The notes beneath the pieces were generated by a model, which saw only the letters and a program-made list of their open reading frames with translations, was not told the DNA's origin and searched no databases. From Levilactobacillus acidifarinae DSM 19394 = JCM 15949 (GTDB lineage Bacteria > Bacillota > Bacilli > Lactobacillales > Lactobacillaceae): a DNA stretch of 64,000 nucleotides. Positions 50,968 to 61,236 of this stretch are shown piece by piece. The position numbers were made by a program, and so were the translations under genes. The stretch spans positions 586,073-650,072 of the forward strand of contig NZ_AZDV01000026.1 in the NCBI RefSeq assembly GCF_001434835.1, in the 5' to 3' direction. Within the stretch, counting starts at the first letter, position 1. Each line of letters starts with the position of its first letter.

Positions 50968-53778
50968 TTACTCGTCAAACCCGTCCGTGGCCGTTTCCGG
51001 GAAATCCTGACGGACAATGGCGGCACAACGCGCACAGAAGTGTGGATAAGCGGCATCGCTCCCCACGTCGGTCTTGATCAAGCGACAACGTTGACATTCG
51101 TCACCTTCAGCCGGTGTGACCACGATGGCCACGTTACCAAAGTCTAACGCGTCAGCGGGCTTCTGATCGTACGCTTGAACGGTCAATCCAGAAACCAGTA
51201 AGATCTGTTGAACGTTGACGTTCAATTGATCAAACAAGGTCTGCACATCGTCACTCACGTAAAGGGCTAGTTGTGCTTCGGCAGCTTTCCCAATCAACTT
51301 GGCGTTCCGGGCTTCTTCCAATGCCTTCAAGACGTCACTCCGAACCGTCATAAACCGGTCCCAAGCCGACGTTTCACCCTGATCTTTGACTTCATTAGTA
51401 TCCGGTAAATCTAAGACGGCGGGCATTTCTGCCAATTGGACGAAGTCTTCCGGTTCCTTCAAGAAGGTCCAGATTTCCTCGGTCGTGTGCGGCAGAATTG
51501 GCGTCAACAACTTCGTCAACGTCACAGCGATTTGGTAGAAGACCGTTTGCATTGAGCGCCGGACCGGACTGTTCGCGGATTCGATGTACAAGACATCCTT
51601 GGCGAAGTCCAGGTAGAAGGCGGACAATTCGGTGATCACGAAGTTCATCAATTCCTTGTAGATGTTCAAGAAGTTGTAGTCGTCGTAATCGGCCTTAACG
51701 TCCTTGACGAATTCGTTCAACCGGTAAAGCATGTGCCGGTCCACAGCCTGTAAATCGGCAACGGCCACCGCATCGGTCTGCGGATCAAAGTCACTGGTGT
51801 TGGCCAACAGGTAGCGCATGGTGTTCCGTAGCTTCTTGTAGCTGTCGGAAATCTTAACGAAGGCTTCAGTTGAGACCCGCACGTCGGCGGAAGTATCCAC
51901 GGAAGTGACCCAGAGGCGCACGATGTCGGCCCCCATCTTCTGGATGATTTCACTCGGTGCGATCGTGTTTCCTAGGGACTTGGACATCTTGTGACCGTCC
52001 TTGTCCAGGGTAAACCCTTGGGACACGACCTGCTTGTACGGCGCTTGCCCTTCGGCGGCGACACTGGTGATCAGACTGGAGTTGAACCAACCCCGGTACT
52101 GGTCGGACCCTTCCAGGTACAGGTCGGCGGGATACACTAAGTCGTCCCGTTCGGCCAAGACCCCCTGGTGGGAAGTTCCGGAATCAAACCAAACATCCAT
52201 GATGTCGGTTTCCTTGGTGAATTCCCCGTGGGGCGAGTGTTCGTTGGTGTACCCGTCTGGTAACAGGTCCTTGGCATCGCGGTCGAACCACACGTTAGAC
52301 CCGTACTGACCGAATAAGTCGGCCACGTGGTTGATCGTTTCGGCTTCCAGGATGGCCGTCCCGTCTTCAGCGTAGAAGATTGGGAGTGGCACACCCCAGA
52401 CCCGTTGCCGGGAGATAACCCAGTCGCCACGGTCCTTGATCATGTTCGCTAAACGCCGTTGACCCCAGTCTGGTTGGAAGGACACGTCCTTTAAACTGTC
52501 AAGGATCTCGTCACGCACTTTGTCCACGGAAGCGAACCACTGTGGCGTTGCCCGGAAAATGACCGGCTTCTTGGTCCGCCAGTCAAACGGGTAGCTGTGT
52601 TCATAAGGCATGTACTTCAATAAGGCGTTATTTTCCTTCAGCTTGTCCAAAGCGATTTGGTTGGCGTCTTCGTAGAACACACCCTTGAAATCCGGACCAG
52701 CTTCTTCGGTCATGTACCCCTTGTCGTCTACGGGCACCAGGACGGGCAAGTGGTAAAGGGCGCCGACGTTAAAGTCGTCTTCCCCTAAACCTGGTGCCGT
52801 ATGGACTAACCCGGTCCCGGATTCGGTGGTCACAAAGTCGCCTAGCATCACGACTAACTGCCGTTCTGGGATGAACGGGTGTTGGGCCGTAATGTTTTCG
52901 AGATCTTTCCCGAGCACAGTTTTGACCACTTGGACGTCTTCCCAGCCAAACCGTTCGGCGTTTTCAGCAACCAGCGTGCTGGCCAAAACGAACTGCCGGT
53001 CGTCGTTAGCGGGTTTGACCACGGCATATTCGATGCCAGCGTCAATGGTGACCCCTTCGGAAGCGGGGACGGTCCACGGTGTCGTGGTCCAAACCACGAA
53101 GTACGTGTTGGTGTCTAAGACACCCTTACCGTCAACCACTTCTTCGGCAAAGAACGCGGATGGCGACGTTACGTCGTGGTATTCCACTTCGGCTTCAGCC
53201 ATGGCAGATTCGGAGGACCAAGACCAATAAACCGGCTTCTTGCCCCGGTAGATTAAGCCCCGTTCGGCCATCTTGCCGAAGACCCGTACTTCTGCGGCTT
53301 CGAACTCTGGCTTTAACGTCAGGTAAGGATCGTCCCAGTCGGCCGAAACGCCTAAGCGCTTAAAGCCTTCCCGTTGTTGATCCACCTGCTTCAAGGCGTA
53401 TTCGCGACACAAGTCACGGAACGCCGAAGTCGACATCTTCTTGCGGTCATAGCCGGCTTTGGTCAGTTGTTGTTCAATTGGCAGACCATGCGTATCCCAA
53501 CCGGGAACGTAAGGGGCCCGGAACCCGTTCATGGACTTGTAACGCACAATGATATCCTTAGAAATCTTGTTCATCGCGTGGCCCATGTGGATGGGACCGT
53601 TCGCGTACGGTGGCCCATCGTGTAGAATAAAGGTCGGTTTCCCTTCGTTTAATTTCTGGCGGGCTTGATACATTTTGTTTTCCGCCCAGGCCTTTTGCCG
53701 GTCAACTTCCTTGACCGGTAAATTGCCCCGCATTTTAAACTTGGTTTTACCCAAGTTCAGCGTGTCTTTCACTCGCAT
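50968..53778 (-). CDS. ileS: Isoleucyl-tRNA synthetase
   Basis: A 936-residue class I aminoacyl-tRNA synthetase. HIGH motif: [22 protein letters not shown] motif: [10 protein letters not shown]; the editing domain ([16 protein letters not shown]) and a C-terminal zinc-binding Cys set ([11 protein letters not shown] and [10 protein letters not shown]) are present, which marks the bacterial type with a Zn tail. It is controlled by a T-box riboswitch and follows divIVA, the usual Bacillota order. Confidence 0.97.
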   Translation of the reverse strand: MRVKDTLNLGKTKFKMRGNLPVKEVDRQKAWAENKMYQARQKLNEGKPTFILHDGPPYANGPIHMGHAMNKISKDIIVRYKSMNGFRAPYVPGWDTHGLPIEQQLTKAGYDRKKMSTSAFRDLCREYALKQVDQQREGFKRLGVSADWDDPYLTLKPEFEAAEVRVFGKMAERGLIYRGKKPVYWSWSSESAMAEAEVEYHDVTSPSAFFAEEVVDGKGVLDTNTYFVVWTTTPWTVPASEGVTIDAGIEYAVVKPANDDRQFVLASTLVAENAERFGWEDVQVVKTVLGKDLENITAQHPFIPERQLVVMLGDFVTTESGTGLVHTAPGLGEDDFNVGALYHLPVLVPVDDKGYMTEEAGPDFKGVFYEDANQIALDKLKENNALLKYMPYEHSYPFDWRTKKPVIFRATPQWFASVDKVRDEILDSLKDVSFQPDWGQRRLANMIKDRGDWVISRQRVWGVPLPIFYAEDGTAILEAETINHVADLFGQYGSNVWFDRDAKDLLPDGYTNEHSPHGEFTKETDIMDVWFDSGTSHQGVLAERDDLVYPADLYLEGSDQYRGWFNSSLITSVAAEGQAPYKQVVSQGFTLDKDGHKMSKSLGNTIAPSEIIQKMGADIVRLWVTSVDTSADVRVSTEAFVKISDSYKKLRNTMRYLLANTSDFDPQTDAVAVADLQAVDRHMLYRLNEFVKDVKADYDDYNFLNIYKELMNFVITELSAFYLDFAKDVLYIESANSPVRRSMQTVFYQIAVTLTKLLTPILPHTTEEIWTFLKEPEDFVQLAEMPAVLDLPDTNEVKDQGETSAWDRFMTVRSDVLKALEEARNAKLIGKAAEAQLALYVSDDVQTLFDQLNVNVQQILLVSGLTVQAYDQKPADALDFGNVAIVVTPAEGDECQRCRLIKTDVGSDAAYPHFCARCAAIVRQDFPETATDGFDE

Positions 53779-53819
53779 ACCAGTGATTCCTCCTTGTGTT
53801 TAATCTCCACGGTTAATGA

Positions 53820-53861
53820 ACCGGTGAGCTCAAGTTGTCAGGTCAACCTCAGCTCACCGGT
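53820..53861 (-). other. Strong hairpin between the T-box terminator and ileS
   Basis: ACCGGTGAGCT and its exact complement AGCTCACCGGT enclose an inner AGGTTG/CAACTT stem, about 17 bp in total with one mismatch. No T run follows on the minus strand, so it is not an intrinsic terminator. It lies about 40 nt before the ileS ATG. Confidence 0.7.
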
Positions 53862-53897
53862 CGATCTCCCGGTATTTTTTAAAACGTTAACCCACGC

Positions 53898-54118
53898 AAA
53901 AACGACCCCGTCACAAGGGACAAAGTCGTTCGTGGTACCACCCAATTTTAGAAGGTGCTGTCCGCACCCTCCCTCAAACCCGTAACGGGGGTACCGCTAG
54001 AACTTACTCATTTCGGTTCTAGAGCTTAAGAGACTGATCACGTCACGGTCGCTGACTTCCTAGGCTTCCACCGTCCCCAGGTCGCTATCGTCGTTTACCG
54101 TTCCGTTGTGGTTCTCCA
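53898..54118 (-). ncRNA. T-box riboswitch of ileS
   Basis: On the minus strand the conserved T-box TGGGTGGTACCACG (53931-53944) is followed by a terminator stem AACGAC...GTCGTT with a TTTTT tail (53930-53898). The upstream Stem I region contains an ATC triplet (54038-54036) followed by A, a plausible Ile specifier. Uncharged tRNA-Ile would stabilise the antiterminator formed with the T-box and let ileS be read. The element begins about 10 nt after the divIVA stop. I have not folded Stem I fully. Confidence 0.9.
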
Positions 54119-54128
54119 TGCTGATCTG

Positions 54129-54839
54129 TTACTTATTTTTTTGGTCGTAATGGTCTTGATCGTTATCCGGGAAGATGACGACGGTTTCCTGATTCGCATC
54201 ACCCGTGTCCGTGACTGGTGTTTCGGTCACTTGCGTGGTGCCATCATCCTCTTGCGGTGCTTCCGAGTGTACGCCTTGTTCCGACGCATTGTCAAGTCGG
54301 TCACCCACGACCTTCTTGATTTCCTCGTAGCTGGACATTGAGCCTTCCTTCAATAAGTCATCCCAGTCGTTAGACTTCACCACTTCTAATTGGCTTTCTA
54401 ACATGACCTGGAGCCGTTGCCGGAAGACCCGCGTGCTCTTCTTCAAGTCGTCGGTCTCCACGGCCAACTTCTTGGCGCGTTTCGAGGCTTCATCCATAAT
54501 CTGGTTACCCTTATTCGTTGCTTCAGAAACGATGTCGGAACTTTGCTTTTGGGCCTCACGAATAATAATTTCAGATTCTTTTTGCGAATTAGCCTTCACC
54601 TTATCAGCCGCTTCTTGGGCCACTAAGATGGATTGGTTCAACGAATCTTTTAAGTCGTTAAAGTACTTTAATTTTTCGTTGGCCGCATCTAATTGTTCTT
54701 CTAATTCCTTATTGTGATTCAACGTGATTTGGTAATCCTTGATCACTTGATCTAAGAAATCATTGACCTCATCAACGTTGTAACCCCGCATTTTCGTTCC
54801 GAATTCTTTATTATGAATATCTAATGGACTTAGTACCAT
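54129..54839 (-). CDS. divIVA: Cell-division protein DivIVA
   Basis: A 236-residue coiled-coil protein that marks negatively curved membrane at septum and poles. The N-terminal lipid-binding motif LSPLDIHNKEFGTKMRGYNVDEVNDFLD is present, followed by long heptad regions and an acidic, variable tail. It lies downstream of ylmH in the sepF-yggT-ylmH-divIVA group. Confidence 0.96.
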   Translation of the reverse strand: MVLSPLDIHNKEFGTKMRGYNVDEVNDFLDQVIKDYQITLNHNKELEEQLDAANEKLKYFNDLKDSLNQSILVAQEAADKVKANSQKESEIIIREAQKQSSDIVSEATNKGNQIMDEASKRAKKLAVETDDLKKSTRVFRQRLQVMLESQLEVVKSNDWDDLLKEGSMSSYEEIKKVVGDRLDNASEQGVHSEAPQEDDGTTQVTETPVTDTGDANQETVVIFPDNDQDHYDQKNK

Positions 54840-54858
54840 CTGTACGTTCCCTCCGCAT

Positions 54859-55638
54859 CTATTTCTTCAGCACCGCTAGGATAACCCGAATTTTTTCTTT
54901 TTTGGTTCGGCCGCCCACCTCATCGAGGCGGATGCGACCAAATCCCCGCACGGAAACCAGATCCGCGACGGCTAATTCGTAGTCGGGCTTCTCGGTATCC
55001 GCCCAGTTGACCCGGACCCGACCGGCCTCAATCAGTTCCTTGGCCCGGTGACGGGATAAATGAAATCCCGTCCCGACGATGCTATCCAACCGTAACGACG
55101 ACAGGGTCGCCGCTTCCGGCTCCCACTCATCTTCCCGTTGGACTAACGTGTCCCAGGTCGTCGTGACTAACCGGGCCTTGACCCGCCCAATTCGTTCGAC
55201 CTGACCCGTTAAATAATCGGCCATGTTGGTTTCGGTGACCAACTGCCAAGTCTGGCCGTCTGTCACGATGTCCCCAATAATTTCGCGTTCGATGCCCGAT
55301 CCCAATAAGGTTCCTAGGATCTGACTGTGATGTAGCGTGGCGAACTTGACCGGGTAATCCACACGTAACAGCGTGAGCTCGAAGTCTTTAGCCTCGGGCG
55401 TATAATAATCCGGATAAAAGAGCGCCCGCTGCATTTCTGCCGCGGCAAAGCCCCCACTGAACCGCACCGGGATATCGGCCCGTCGCGCCAGCGTCGTGGC
55501 AACGTAGACCTGCCGGGGATTCAGAAAGTGGGTCAAAACCGGTCGATACTCGTCTTGCACCTGCTGTAACCAGTTGCCGACCGCATCGATAAACGGGGCT
55601 TCCTCCGGCCGAAAATGTTGCGTGATATTCTCATCCAC
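54859..55638 (-). CDS. ylmH: YlmH family S4-domain RNA-binding protein
   Basis: A 259-residue protein. The N-terminal YlmH domain (EEAPFIDAVGNWLQQV, AFFNPRQVYV-like segment) is followed by the S4 domain near residues 180-245 (RLDSIVGTGFHLSRHRAKELI and VRVNW). It binds structured RNA; in B. subtilis YlmH acts in ribosome rescue. Located in the conserved order between yggT and divIVA. Confidence 0.9.
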   Translation of the reverse strand: MDENITQHFRPEEAPFIDAVGNWLQQVQDEYRPVLTHFLNPRQVYVATTLARRADIPVRFSGGFAAAEMQRALFYPDYYTPEAKDFELTLLRVDYPVKFATLHHSQILGTLLGSGIEREIIGDIVTDGQTWQLVTETNMADYLTGQVERIGRVKARLVTTTWDTLVQREDEWEPEAATLSSLRLDSIVGTGFHLSRHRAKELIEAGRVRVNWADTEKPDYELAVADLVSVRGFGRIRLDEVGGRTKKEKIRVILAVLKK

Positions 55639-55661
55639 GGCCGTTCACTCCTCTCGTGGCC

Positions 55662-55970
55662 CTATAATAGCAGCCGCAAAATGAACTCTTCAAGGGCCTG
55701 CAAACCGTACTGGACCACCGTTAACACGATGATGGCCACGACCGGACCAAACCCTAAAGGTCCAATAGCAATAAAGTTAAAATAACTTAAGAATGGTTCC
55801 ACTAACCGACCAATGATTTGGCCGAAACGGGACTGATACCCGCCTGGTAGCCAGCTTAATAGGGCGTAAATCACGATTAACAGGACGTACGCGCCCACCA
55901 GCCAGTTCAAAATTTTAAAGATCAGTGCCACCAAGTTGATGACCGCTAAACTTACTCCAGTTGTAATCAC
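55662..55970 (-). CDS. ylmG: YggT family membrane protein
   Basis: A 102-residue protein with three to four hydrophobic helices. The repeated YggT pattern is visible: YALLSWLPGGYQSRFGQIIGRLVEPFL. Family members near sepF influence septum formation and nucleoid distribution in some bacteria, but the molecular role is not known. Same operon as sepF and ylmH. Confidence 0.9.
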   Translation of the reverse strand: MITTGVSLAVINLVALIFKILNWLVGAYVLLIVIYALLSWLPGGYQSRFGQIIGRLVEPFLSYFNFIAIGPLGFGPVVAIIVLTVVQYGLQALEEFILRLLL

Positions 55971-55981
55971 AGCACCGCTCC

Positions 55982-56425
55982 TTATGACGTAAATTGCGTT
56001 CCAAGGTTGGCCGCAACGTCGCCGCTCACCTCAAAATTATGTGGTGTACACAGAAAAATCTGTTCGCCAATTCGCTTGATTTCGCCACCGACCGCAAAGG
56101 CCGTCCCGTTGAGAAAATCCACGATCCGTTGGGCCTGGGCCTCGTCAACGCGCGCAAAGTTCACAATCACCGCGTCACCCGTGGTAATCTGCTTCGCAAT
56201 GCCCTTCGCATCCGAATAGATCCGTGGCTCACAAATGGCAATGTGGCTTGAATTTGGTTTTGCCGACCGCATGGCAACCACCTTCCGAGTATCGACGGGC
56301 CGCTGAGGGGCCGCCGGTTTTGCTTGTGGCTGTTGTTGCTGAGTCACCGGGCTGGGGTCCTGATAGTCTTCGTCGTAATCATCGTTCATGCCGAAAAATT
56401 TGCTTAGACTAAACTTATCCGCCAT
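55982..56425 (-). CDS. sepF: Cell-division protein SepF
   Basis: A 147-residue FtsZ-interacting ring protein. The N-terminal amphipathic membrane helix ([12 protein letters not shown]), a Gln/Pro linker and the SepF domain ([27 protein letters not shown] and [27 protein letters not shown]) are clear. It lies 37 nt after ftsZ; the ylmD/ylmE genes found here in Bacillus are absent. Confidence 0.95.
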   Translation of the reverse strand: MADKFSLSKFFGMNDDYDEDYQDPSPVTQQQQPQAKPAAPQRPVDTRKVVAMRSAKPNSSHIAICEPRIYSDAKGIAKQITTGDAVIVNFARVDEAQAQRIVDFLNGTAFAVGGEIKRIGEQIFLCTPHNFEVSGDVAANLGTQFTS

Positions 56426-56462
56426 AGTTGGTCACTCCTCTCACAACGGCTTAACGAGCAGG

Positions 56463-57743
56463 TTACTTGCGCCGCCGCTTAAAGAACGGTGGTGTATCCT
56501 CGCCCTGATCGTTGTCCGCTGCCGAACTCTGATTGGAACTTGGGTTAAAAATATTAAAATCTGGTTTGTCGACCCCGGCAAATTCGTCATTGTGCGACTG
56601 TTGCTTGGGTTCTGGGCGGTGAGCCGGTTCGCGAATATCCCAGTTACCGAACGGATCCGCCTTGCCGTCATCGCTCGGTTGCGCGTTAGACCGGGTCGTT
56701 GGCTGGTCCGCTTGGCCCGCTGCGCTACCATTTGGTTGGCTGGTCCGCCGTGCAACCCGACTCCGAGCCGCTTCTTTTTCTTCTCGCTTTTTGTCGATCC
56801 CGGTGGCGATTACGGTAACCCGAACTTCGTCGCCAAGGTCTTCATCAATGGACGTCCCAAAGATGATGTTGACATCACTGGTGGCCGCATCGGAGACAAT
56901 CTGTGAAGCAGCTTGGGCTTCAAACAAGGATAGGTCCGGACCCCCGGTGATGTTTAACAGAACTTGTTCGGCACCATCGATGGAAACTTCCAGTAATGGT
57001 GAAGAAATGGCCTTCTTGGTCGCGTCTTCCGTCCGGTTTTCACCGTTGGCCGACCCAATTCCCATTAAAGCAGACCCTTGGTCCTTCATGACCGTCTTCA
57101 CGTCCGCAAAGTCCAAGTTCACGTAACCGGGACTCGTGATCAAGTCGGAGATTCCTTGAACCCCTTGGCGTAAGACGTTATCGGCTTCTTGGAAGGCTTC
57201 CATCATCGGCGTCTTCTTGTCGACGATTTCTAACAAGCGGTTGTTGGCAATGATGATCAACGTATCGACGTTTTCCTTCATAGCTGCCACCCCTTCGGCG
57301 GCAAACCGGGCCCGCCGGGGACCCTCGAAGCTAAATGGTCGAGTCACGACACCCACCGTTAAGGCGCCACTTTCCTTGGCGATCTTAGCCACGATTGGGG
57401 CGGCCCCGTTTCCAGTCCCACCGCCCATTCCGGCGGTCACGAAGACCATGTCAGCCCCTTCTAGGGCTTCGGTGATGGCTTCTTCGCTTTCTTCGGCGGC
57501 CTTAGCCCCGATTTCAGGATTGGCGCCGGCCCCTAACCCGCGGGTCAGTTTCGGACCAAGTTGAATCTTGGTTTCAGCCTTGGACGCTTCCAAGGCTTGA
57601 ACGTCGGTGTTGGCCACGATGAACTCGACACCTTTAACGTCTTCCGTAATCATGCGGTTAACGGCGTTGTTTCCCCCGCCGCCGACGCCAATAACTTTAA
57701 TGTTGGCGCCGTGATTTTGAGCAGAATCTAATGAGTATTCCAT
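56463..57743 (-). CDS. ftsZ: Cell-division protein FtsZ
   Basis: A 426-residue tubulin-like GTPase that forms the Z-ring. The core has [17 protein letters not shown], the GTP signature [15 protein letters not shown] and the T7 synergy loop [12 protein letters not shown] variable linker of about 85 residues follows, then a conserved tail peptide [11 protein letters not shown] that binds FtsA and SepF. I start it at the ATG at 57743, 8 nt after GGAGG, not five codons earlier. Confidence 0.97.
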   Translation of the reverse strand: MEYSLDSAQNHGANIKVIGVGGGGNNAVNRMITEDVKGVEFIVANTDVQALEASKAETKIQLGPKLTRGLGAGANPEIGAKAAEESEEAITEALEGADMVFVTAGMGGGTGNGAAPIVAKIAKESGALTVGVVTRPFSFEGPRRARFAAEGVAAMKENVDTLIIIANNRLLEIVDKKTPMMEAFQEADNVLRQGVQGISDLITSPGYVNLDFADVKTVMKDQGSALMGIGSANGENRTEDATKKAISSPLLEVSIDGAEQVLLNITGGPDLSLFEAQAASQIVSDAATSDVNIIFGTSIDEDLGDEVRVTVIATGIDKKREEKEAARSRVARRTSQPNGSAAGQADQPTTRSNAQPSDDGKADPFGNWDIREPAHRPEPKQQSHNDEFAGVDKPDFNIFNPSSNQSSAADNDQGEDTPPFFKRRRK

Positions 57744-57764
57744 TGTGTTTTCCTCCATCTCACA

Positions 57765-59102
57765 TTAGTCGAAGAAGTCGCTAAAGAACTTCTTGAACCG
57801 GTCGGACCGATTGTTCTTTTTGGCTTTTGGTTTCTTAACGTTGCTTTGACTCGTCGGCTGCGTTTCGGGCGCGGAACTGCGGGGAGCAGCTTCGGCTTCA
57901 CGTTGCCGGATCTCGTCGGTTTCGTCGGCTAACTGGGTGGAACCCGTTAAGGCGCTCTTAATCAGTAAATCGATCTCGTTGAGACCCCCAAAGTAATTGA
58001 CGAGCGCTAAGGCCAGGGTAAACGACGGGTGCCGTAGCCCCATCTGATCCGGGACGTACACCCGCACGTTGGTTCCAAACTCGTCAGTTGCTAGTTCCGT
58101 AATTCCGGGTAAGGCCGCGACCCCACCGGTTAGCACAATGCCGCCCGGCAATTCCAAGGCTTGGACCTTATCCAAATTGGCCCGTAACCGTTTAAAGACT
58201 TGGTCTAACCGGGCTTCAATAATTTCCGCTAAGTATTTTTCCGAAACCGGCGTCGGTTGGCTTTGCCCAACCACGTCGACCGGAAATTCGTCTTCGTCAC
58301 TGGCTTGTGTCGAATCCGCATACCCGTAATCACGCTTCAATTTTTCGGCGCTGTCTAAAGACGTGTTCAAAACCACCGAGATATCCTTGGTGATGAATTG
58401 ACCGCCTTCTTGATCCACGTCGATATATTTCAGTTGGTGATCGTGAATGACCGCCGCGGTCGACTGACCGCCCCCCAAGTCGACCAGGATCGTTCCGAAG
58501 TCCTGTTCGCCGTCATTCATGACCATCATGCCTTGAGCCATCGGATTAATCACGGTTCCCCGTAAATGTAACCCCGCTTGCTCAACCGCTTTACGAGTAT
58601 TATGCATGATGGTTTTAGGTCCCGTAAAGATGGTCCCGTGCAATTCTAACCGCACGCCCACCATTCCACGGGGATCCTTGATGCCATCAAATCCATCCAC
58701 AACGAACTCGTCGGCGAGGATGTCGACCACTTCACGCTCTGGGGGTAAGCTTTGAATCAACGCGGCCGCTGCAACGTTACGCACGTCACGCCCGGTAATT
58801 TCTCGCGATTGATCATCAATGGCAATCATGCCGCTACAAGTTTCAATTTTTAACATATTTGCGGGAATTCCCACAATGACATCGTGAATTTCGATACTAG
58901 CCTTTTCTTCGGCTTGCCGAATAGCGCGCTGAATTGCTTCAGCTGCTTTGTCAATGTCCACGATCACACCGCGACTGACACCATTCGAACGTTCATTTCC
59001 CACGCCAATAACGTTCATTTGCCCTTTAACATTTTCAGCAACAATGACTTTTATTGAGGTGGTTCCTATATCGAGACCTACGTACATCCCTGAATTATCC
59101 AT
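57765..59102 (-). CDS. ftsA: Cell-division protein FtsA
   Basis: A 445-residue actin-like ATPase that tethers FtsZ to the membrane. Motifs: YVGLDIGTTSIKVIVA, the phosphate-2 segment TILVDLGGGQST and GGIVLTGGVAALPG. A Ser/Thr/Gln/Lys-rich stretch precedes the C-terminal amphipathic helix RFKKFFSDFF. The start (59102) follows AGGAGG. A promoter lies in the 142-nt gap behind ftsQ. Confidence 0.96.
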   Translation of the reverse strand: MDNSGMYVGLDIGTTSIKVIVAENVKGQMNVIGVGNERSNGVSRGVIVDIDKAAEAIQRAIRQAEEKASIEIHDVIVGIPANMLKIETCSGMIAIDDQSREITGRDVRNVAAAALIQSLPPEREVVDILADEFVVDGFDGIKDPRGMVGVRLELHGTIFTGPKTIMHNTRKAVEQAGLHLRGTVINPMAQGMMVMNDGEQDFGTILVDLGGGQSTAAVIHDHQLKYIDVDQEGGQFITKDISVVLNTSLDSAEKLKRDYGYADSTQASDEDEFPVDVVGQSQPTPVSEKYLAEIIEARLDQVFKRLRANLDKVQALELPGGIVLTGGVAALPGITELATDEFGTNVRVYVPDQMGLRHPSFTLALALVNYFGGLNEIDLLIKSALTGSTQLADETDEIRQREAEAAPRSSAPETQPTSQSNVKKPKAKKNNRSDRFKKFFSDFFD

Positions 59103-59174
59103 AGAAAAAGGAACCTCCTAAGCTAATCAATCTATTAACACGTATGAATTCGCTTTTTCTCCTAATTATCCTTC

Positions 59175-59203
59175 AGTTTACCACATTTACTAGGGGTTGA
59201 AAA
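59175..59203 (-). promoter_or_regulatory. Probable ftsA-ftsZ promoter
   Basis: Minus strand TTTTCA, 17 bp, TGG-TAAACT (extended -10), in the only sizeable gap of this part of the dcw cluster. Confidence 0.45.
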
Positions 59204-59244
59204 AGCCTTTATCAACGCTTTTTGACGCTGAAATCAAAATGAAA

Positions 59245-60108
59245 TTATTTCTTAAAGGCGTACGAATAAGCGCCCACTTCCAAATTGACAACGCCCTTTT
59301 GTTTCATCTTGCTAGCAATGCTTGGATAATACGCCATTTTACGGGCAAACGTGTTCAGGCTCGCGTAAACCTCATTGCCGTCATTCATGAACAAATGGAC
59401 CCGCTGGGGGTTAGTTTTTGTTGGCGATTCCTGAATTTCGCTAATGCTGTGTTTGATTGGCGTACTCAACTTAGCATACTGTAAAATCATACGGTGTAAC
59501 GTCTTGGCCGACTTAAAGTTGCCGTAAACCGGTGTACCACTCTTAGGTTGGGTCACCGATTGCTGACTAACCACACCATTTTCCAAGACCTCGTAATATT
59601 GCCCCTGCCGCATCACGTAACCGGCCGTCACGTACTCGACCACCCGTACGGTTACCCGGTTGGGTTGGCGAAACCGGACCGTCACGTGTTTGAGCCGCGA
59701 GTTATGGTGTACCGCTTGCCGTTGCAACGTCTTTTCGTGACCCCACACTTTAAAAATCGAGTCACCACTCGCTAAACCGACTGCCCGCTGAACCTGGTGT
59801 GCAGACAAGGCGTGGGCGCCCTGCACCCGAACTGTCTGCACGTGACTTAACGGGGAGACCAGGTAGATCATCAGCCCGATCACCACCAGAAAGATACTCA
59901 GGAGTAACGTCAGTCGCCGAGCAAGCTTGCGGTTGCGCTGATGGCGTAACCGGGGCAACTTATCCCCAATCCGCTTAGCGTGGCGAAACCACTTCGGCGT
60001 CTGGGCTTGTTTCCGCCGCTGGGCCGCCCGTGATTGGTAGGCTTCCCACGGCGTTAGGTCCCGCGTTTTAGGCTGCTGGGACTGCTTTCGGTTTAACCGA
60101 AACTTCAC
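59245..60108 (-). CDS. ftsQ: Cell-division protein FtsQ/DivIB
   Basis: A 287-residue bitopic protein. A basic cytoplasmic part (about 1-70) leads into one membrane helix (LTLLLSIFLVVIGLMIYLV), a POTRA domain (LSHVQTVRVQGAHALSAHQVQRAVGLASG) and the FtsQ beta domain (RQPNRVTVRVVEYVTAGYV). It links FtsL/FtsB and FtsW/FtsI at the septum. Located between murG and ftsA. Confidence 0.92.
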   Translation of the reverse strand: MKFRLNRKQSQQPKTRDLTPWEAYQSRAAQRRKQAQTPKWFRHAKRIGDKLPRLRHQRNRKLARRLTLLLSIFLVVIGLMIYLVSPLSHVQTVRVQGAHALSAHQVQRAVGLASGDSIFKVWGHEKTLQRQAVHHNSRLKHVTVRFRQPNRVTVRVVEYVTAGYVMRQGQYYEVLENGVVSQQSVTQPKSGTPVYGNFKSAKTLHRMILQYAKLSTPIKHSISEIQESPTKTNPQRVHLFMNDGNEVYASLNTFARKMAYYPSIASKMKQKGVVNLEVGAYSYAFKK

Positions 60109-60141
60109 GCGTGTCCACCTCCACTGGTTAAATTTGCGGTG

Positions 60142-61236
60142 TTATTTCCGCTGTAACGACAGTACGACGTCTAAGACGCGGTCGGCCGCATCCGGAACGC
60201 CTAAATGCTTGGACGCAACGGCCATATCGTGCCGTAAGTGCCCGTCGTTCATCAGTTGGTCGGCCTTAGTCACTAAGGTATCGCCCGTTAAATCGGCTTC
60301 CTTAATGATTTCCGCCGCCCCAACGCCGGCTAACGATTGTGCGTTTTTGGTCTGATGGTCCGCCGTCACGTAAGGACTAGGAATCAGAATCGACGGAATC
60401 CCGTCAGCCGTAATTTCGGCTAGGCTCGTAGCCCCGGCACGGCCGACAATGGCCGCCACCTTCGGCAAGACTTCTGGCATGTTGGGAATATAGGGCTTGA
60501 CGACCACGTTGGGGGCTACCGTGACGTCCTTGAGTTGGGCCATTACCCCGTCGTAACGCTTTTGACCGGTCACGAAGACCACTTGGTATTGCCGTTGGTT
60601 GAATTGCGGAATTGCCGCGACCGTGGCCGCGTTAATCTTCAAGGCCCCCTGGGAGCCCCCAAAGATCAACAGGGTCGGGACGTCATCTTTGAGCCCGTAT
60701 TCTGACCAACTAAAGTGACTAACCACCTCAGCGGCTTCCTGGGCCCGTGGATTACCAGTTTTGACCATCTTGTTGGCCGGTAATTGGTCCACCGCCGCGT
60801 CGAAGACGTAGGCAATCTTATTCACGTAACGACTCAAAAACTTGTTGGTGATGCCGACCACGCTATTTTGTTCATGGATCATCGTGGGCACGTGTAGGCG
60901 ACTCGCCGCGTACACCACGGCCCCGGAAACATACCCCCCGGTTCCGACCACGACGTCGGGTTTAAATTCCCGAATCATCCGCTTGGCGCTGTGGACACTC
61001 TTTAAGAATAAATAGATAGTTTTGAAGTTTTCTAAAGACAGGGAACGCTTAAACCCCTGAATACGGGTGGCCTTAAAGGCAATTCCCTTGGCCGGAACAA
61101 TCGAACTTTCCAGTCCCCGTTCCGACCCCACGTACATGACCTCGGCGTGAGGGTCGCGTTTTTTGAGGGCTTTGATCAGTGCCAGGGCCGGATAGATATG
61201 ACCCCCGGTACCGCCGCCCGATACCATTAATCGCAT
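60142..61236 (-). CDS. murG: UDP-GlcNAc:lipid I N-acetylglucosaminyltransferase MurG
   Basis: A 364-residue GT-B transferase that makes lipid II from lipid I. The N-terminal [15 protein letters not shown] and the C-terminal [13 protein letters not shown] and [25 protein letters not shown] motifs are intact. Its ATG directly follows the murD stop. Confidence 0.97.
   Translation of the reverse strand: MRLMVSGGGTGGHIYPALALIKALKKRDPHAEVMYVGSERGLESSIVPAKGIAFKATRIQGFKRSLSLENFKTIYLFLKSVHSAKRMIREFKPDVVVGTGGYVSGAVVYAASRLHVPTMIHEQNSVVGITNKFLSRYVNKIAYVFDAAVDQLPANKMVKTGNPRAQEAAEVVSHFSWSEYGLKDDVPTLLIFGGSQGALKINAATVAAIPQFNQRQYQVVFVTGQKRYDGVMAQLKDVTVAPNVVVKPYIPNMPEVLPKVAAIVGRAGATSLAEITADGIPSILIPSPYVTADHQTKNAQSLAGVGAAEIIKEADLTGDTLVTKADQLMNDGHLRHDMAVASKHLGVPDAADRVLDVVLSLQRK

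Noticed and set aside
53862-53897. Possible second terminator from the hairpin at 53820-53861 on the plus strand
   Set aside because: The T-rich tract lies about a dozen bases away from the stem and no plus-strand gene precedes it.
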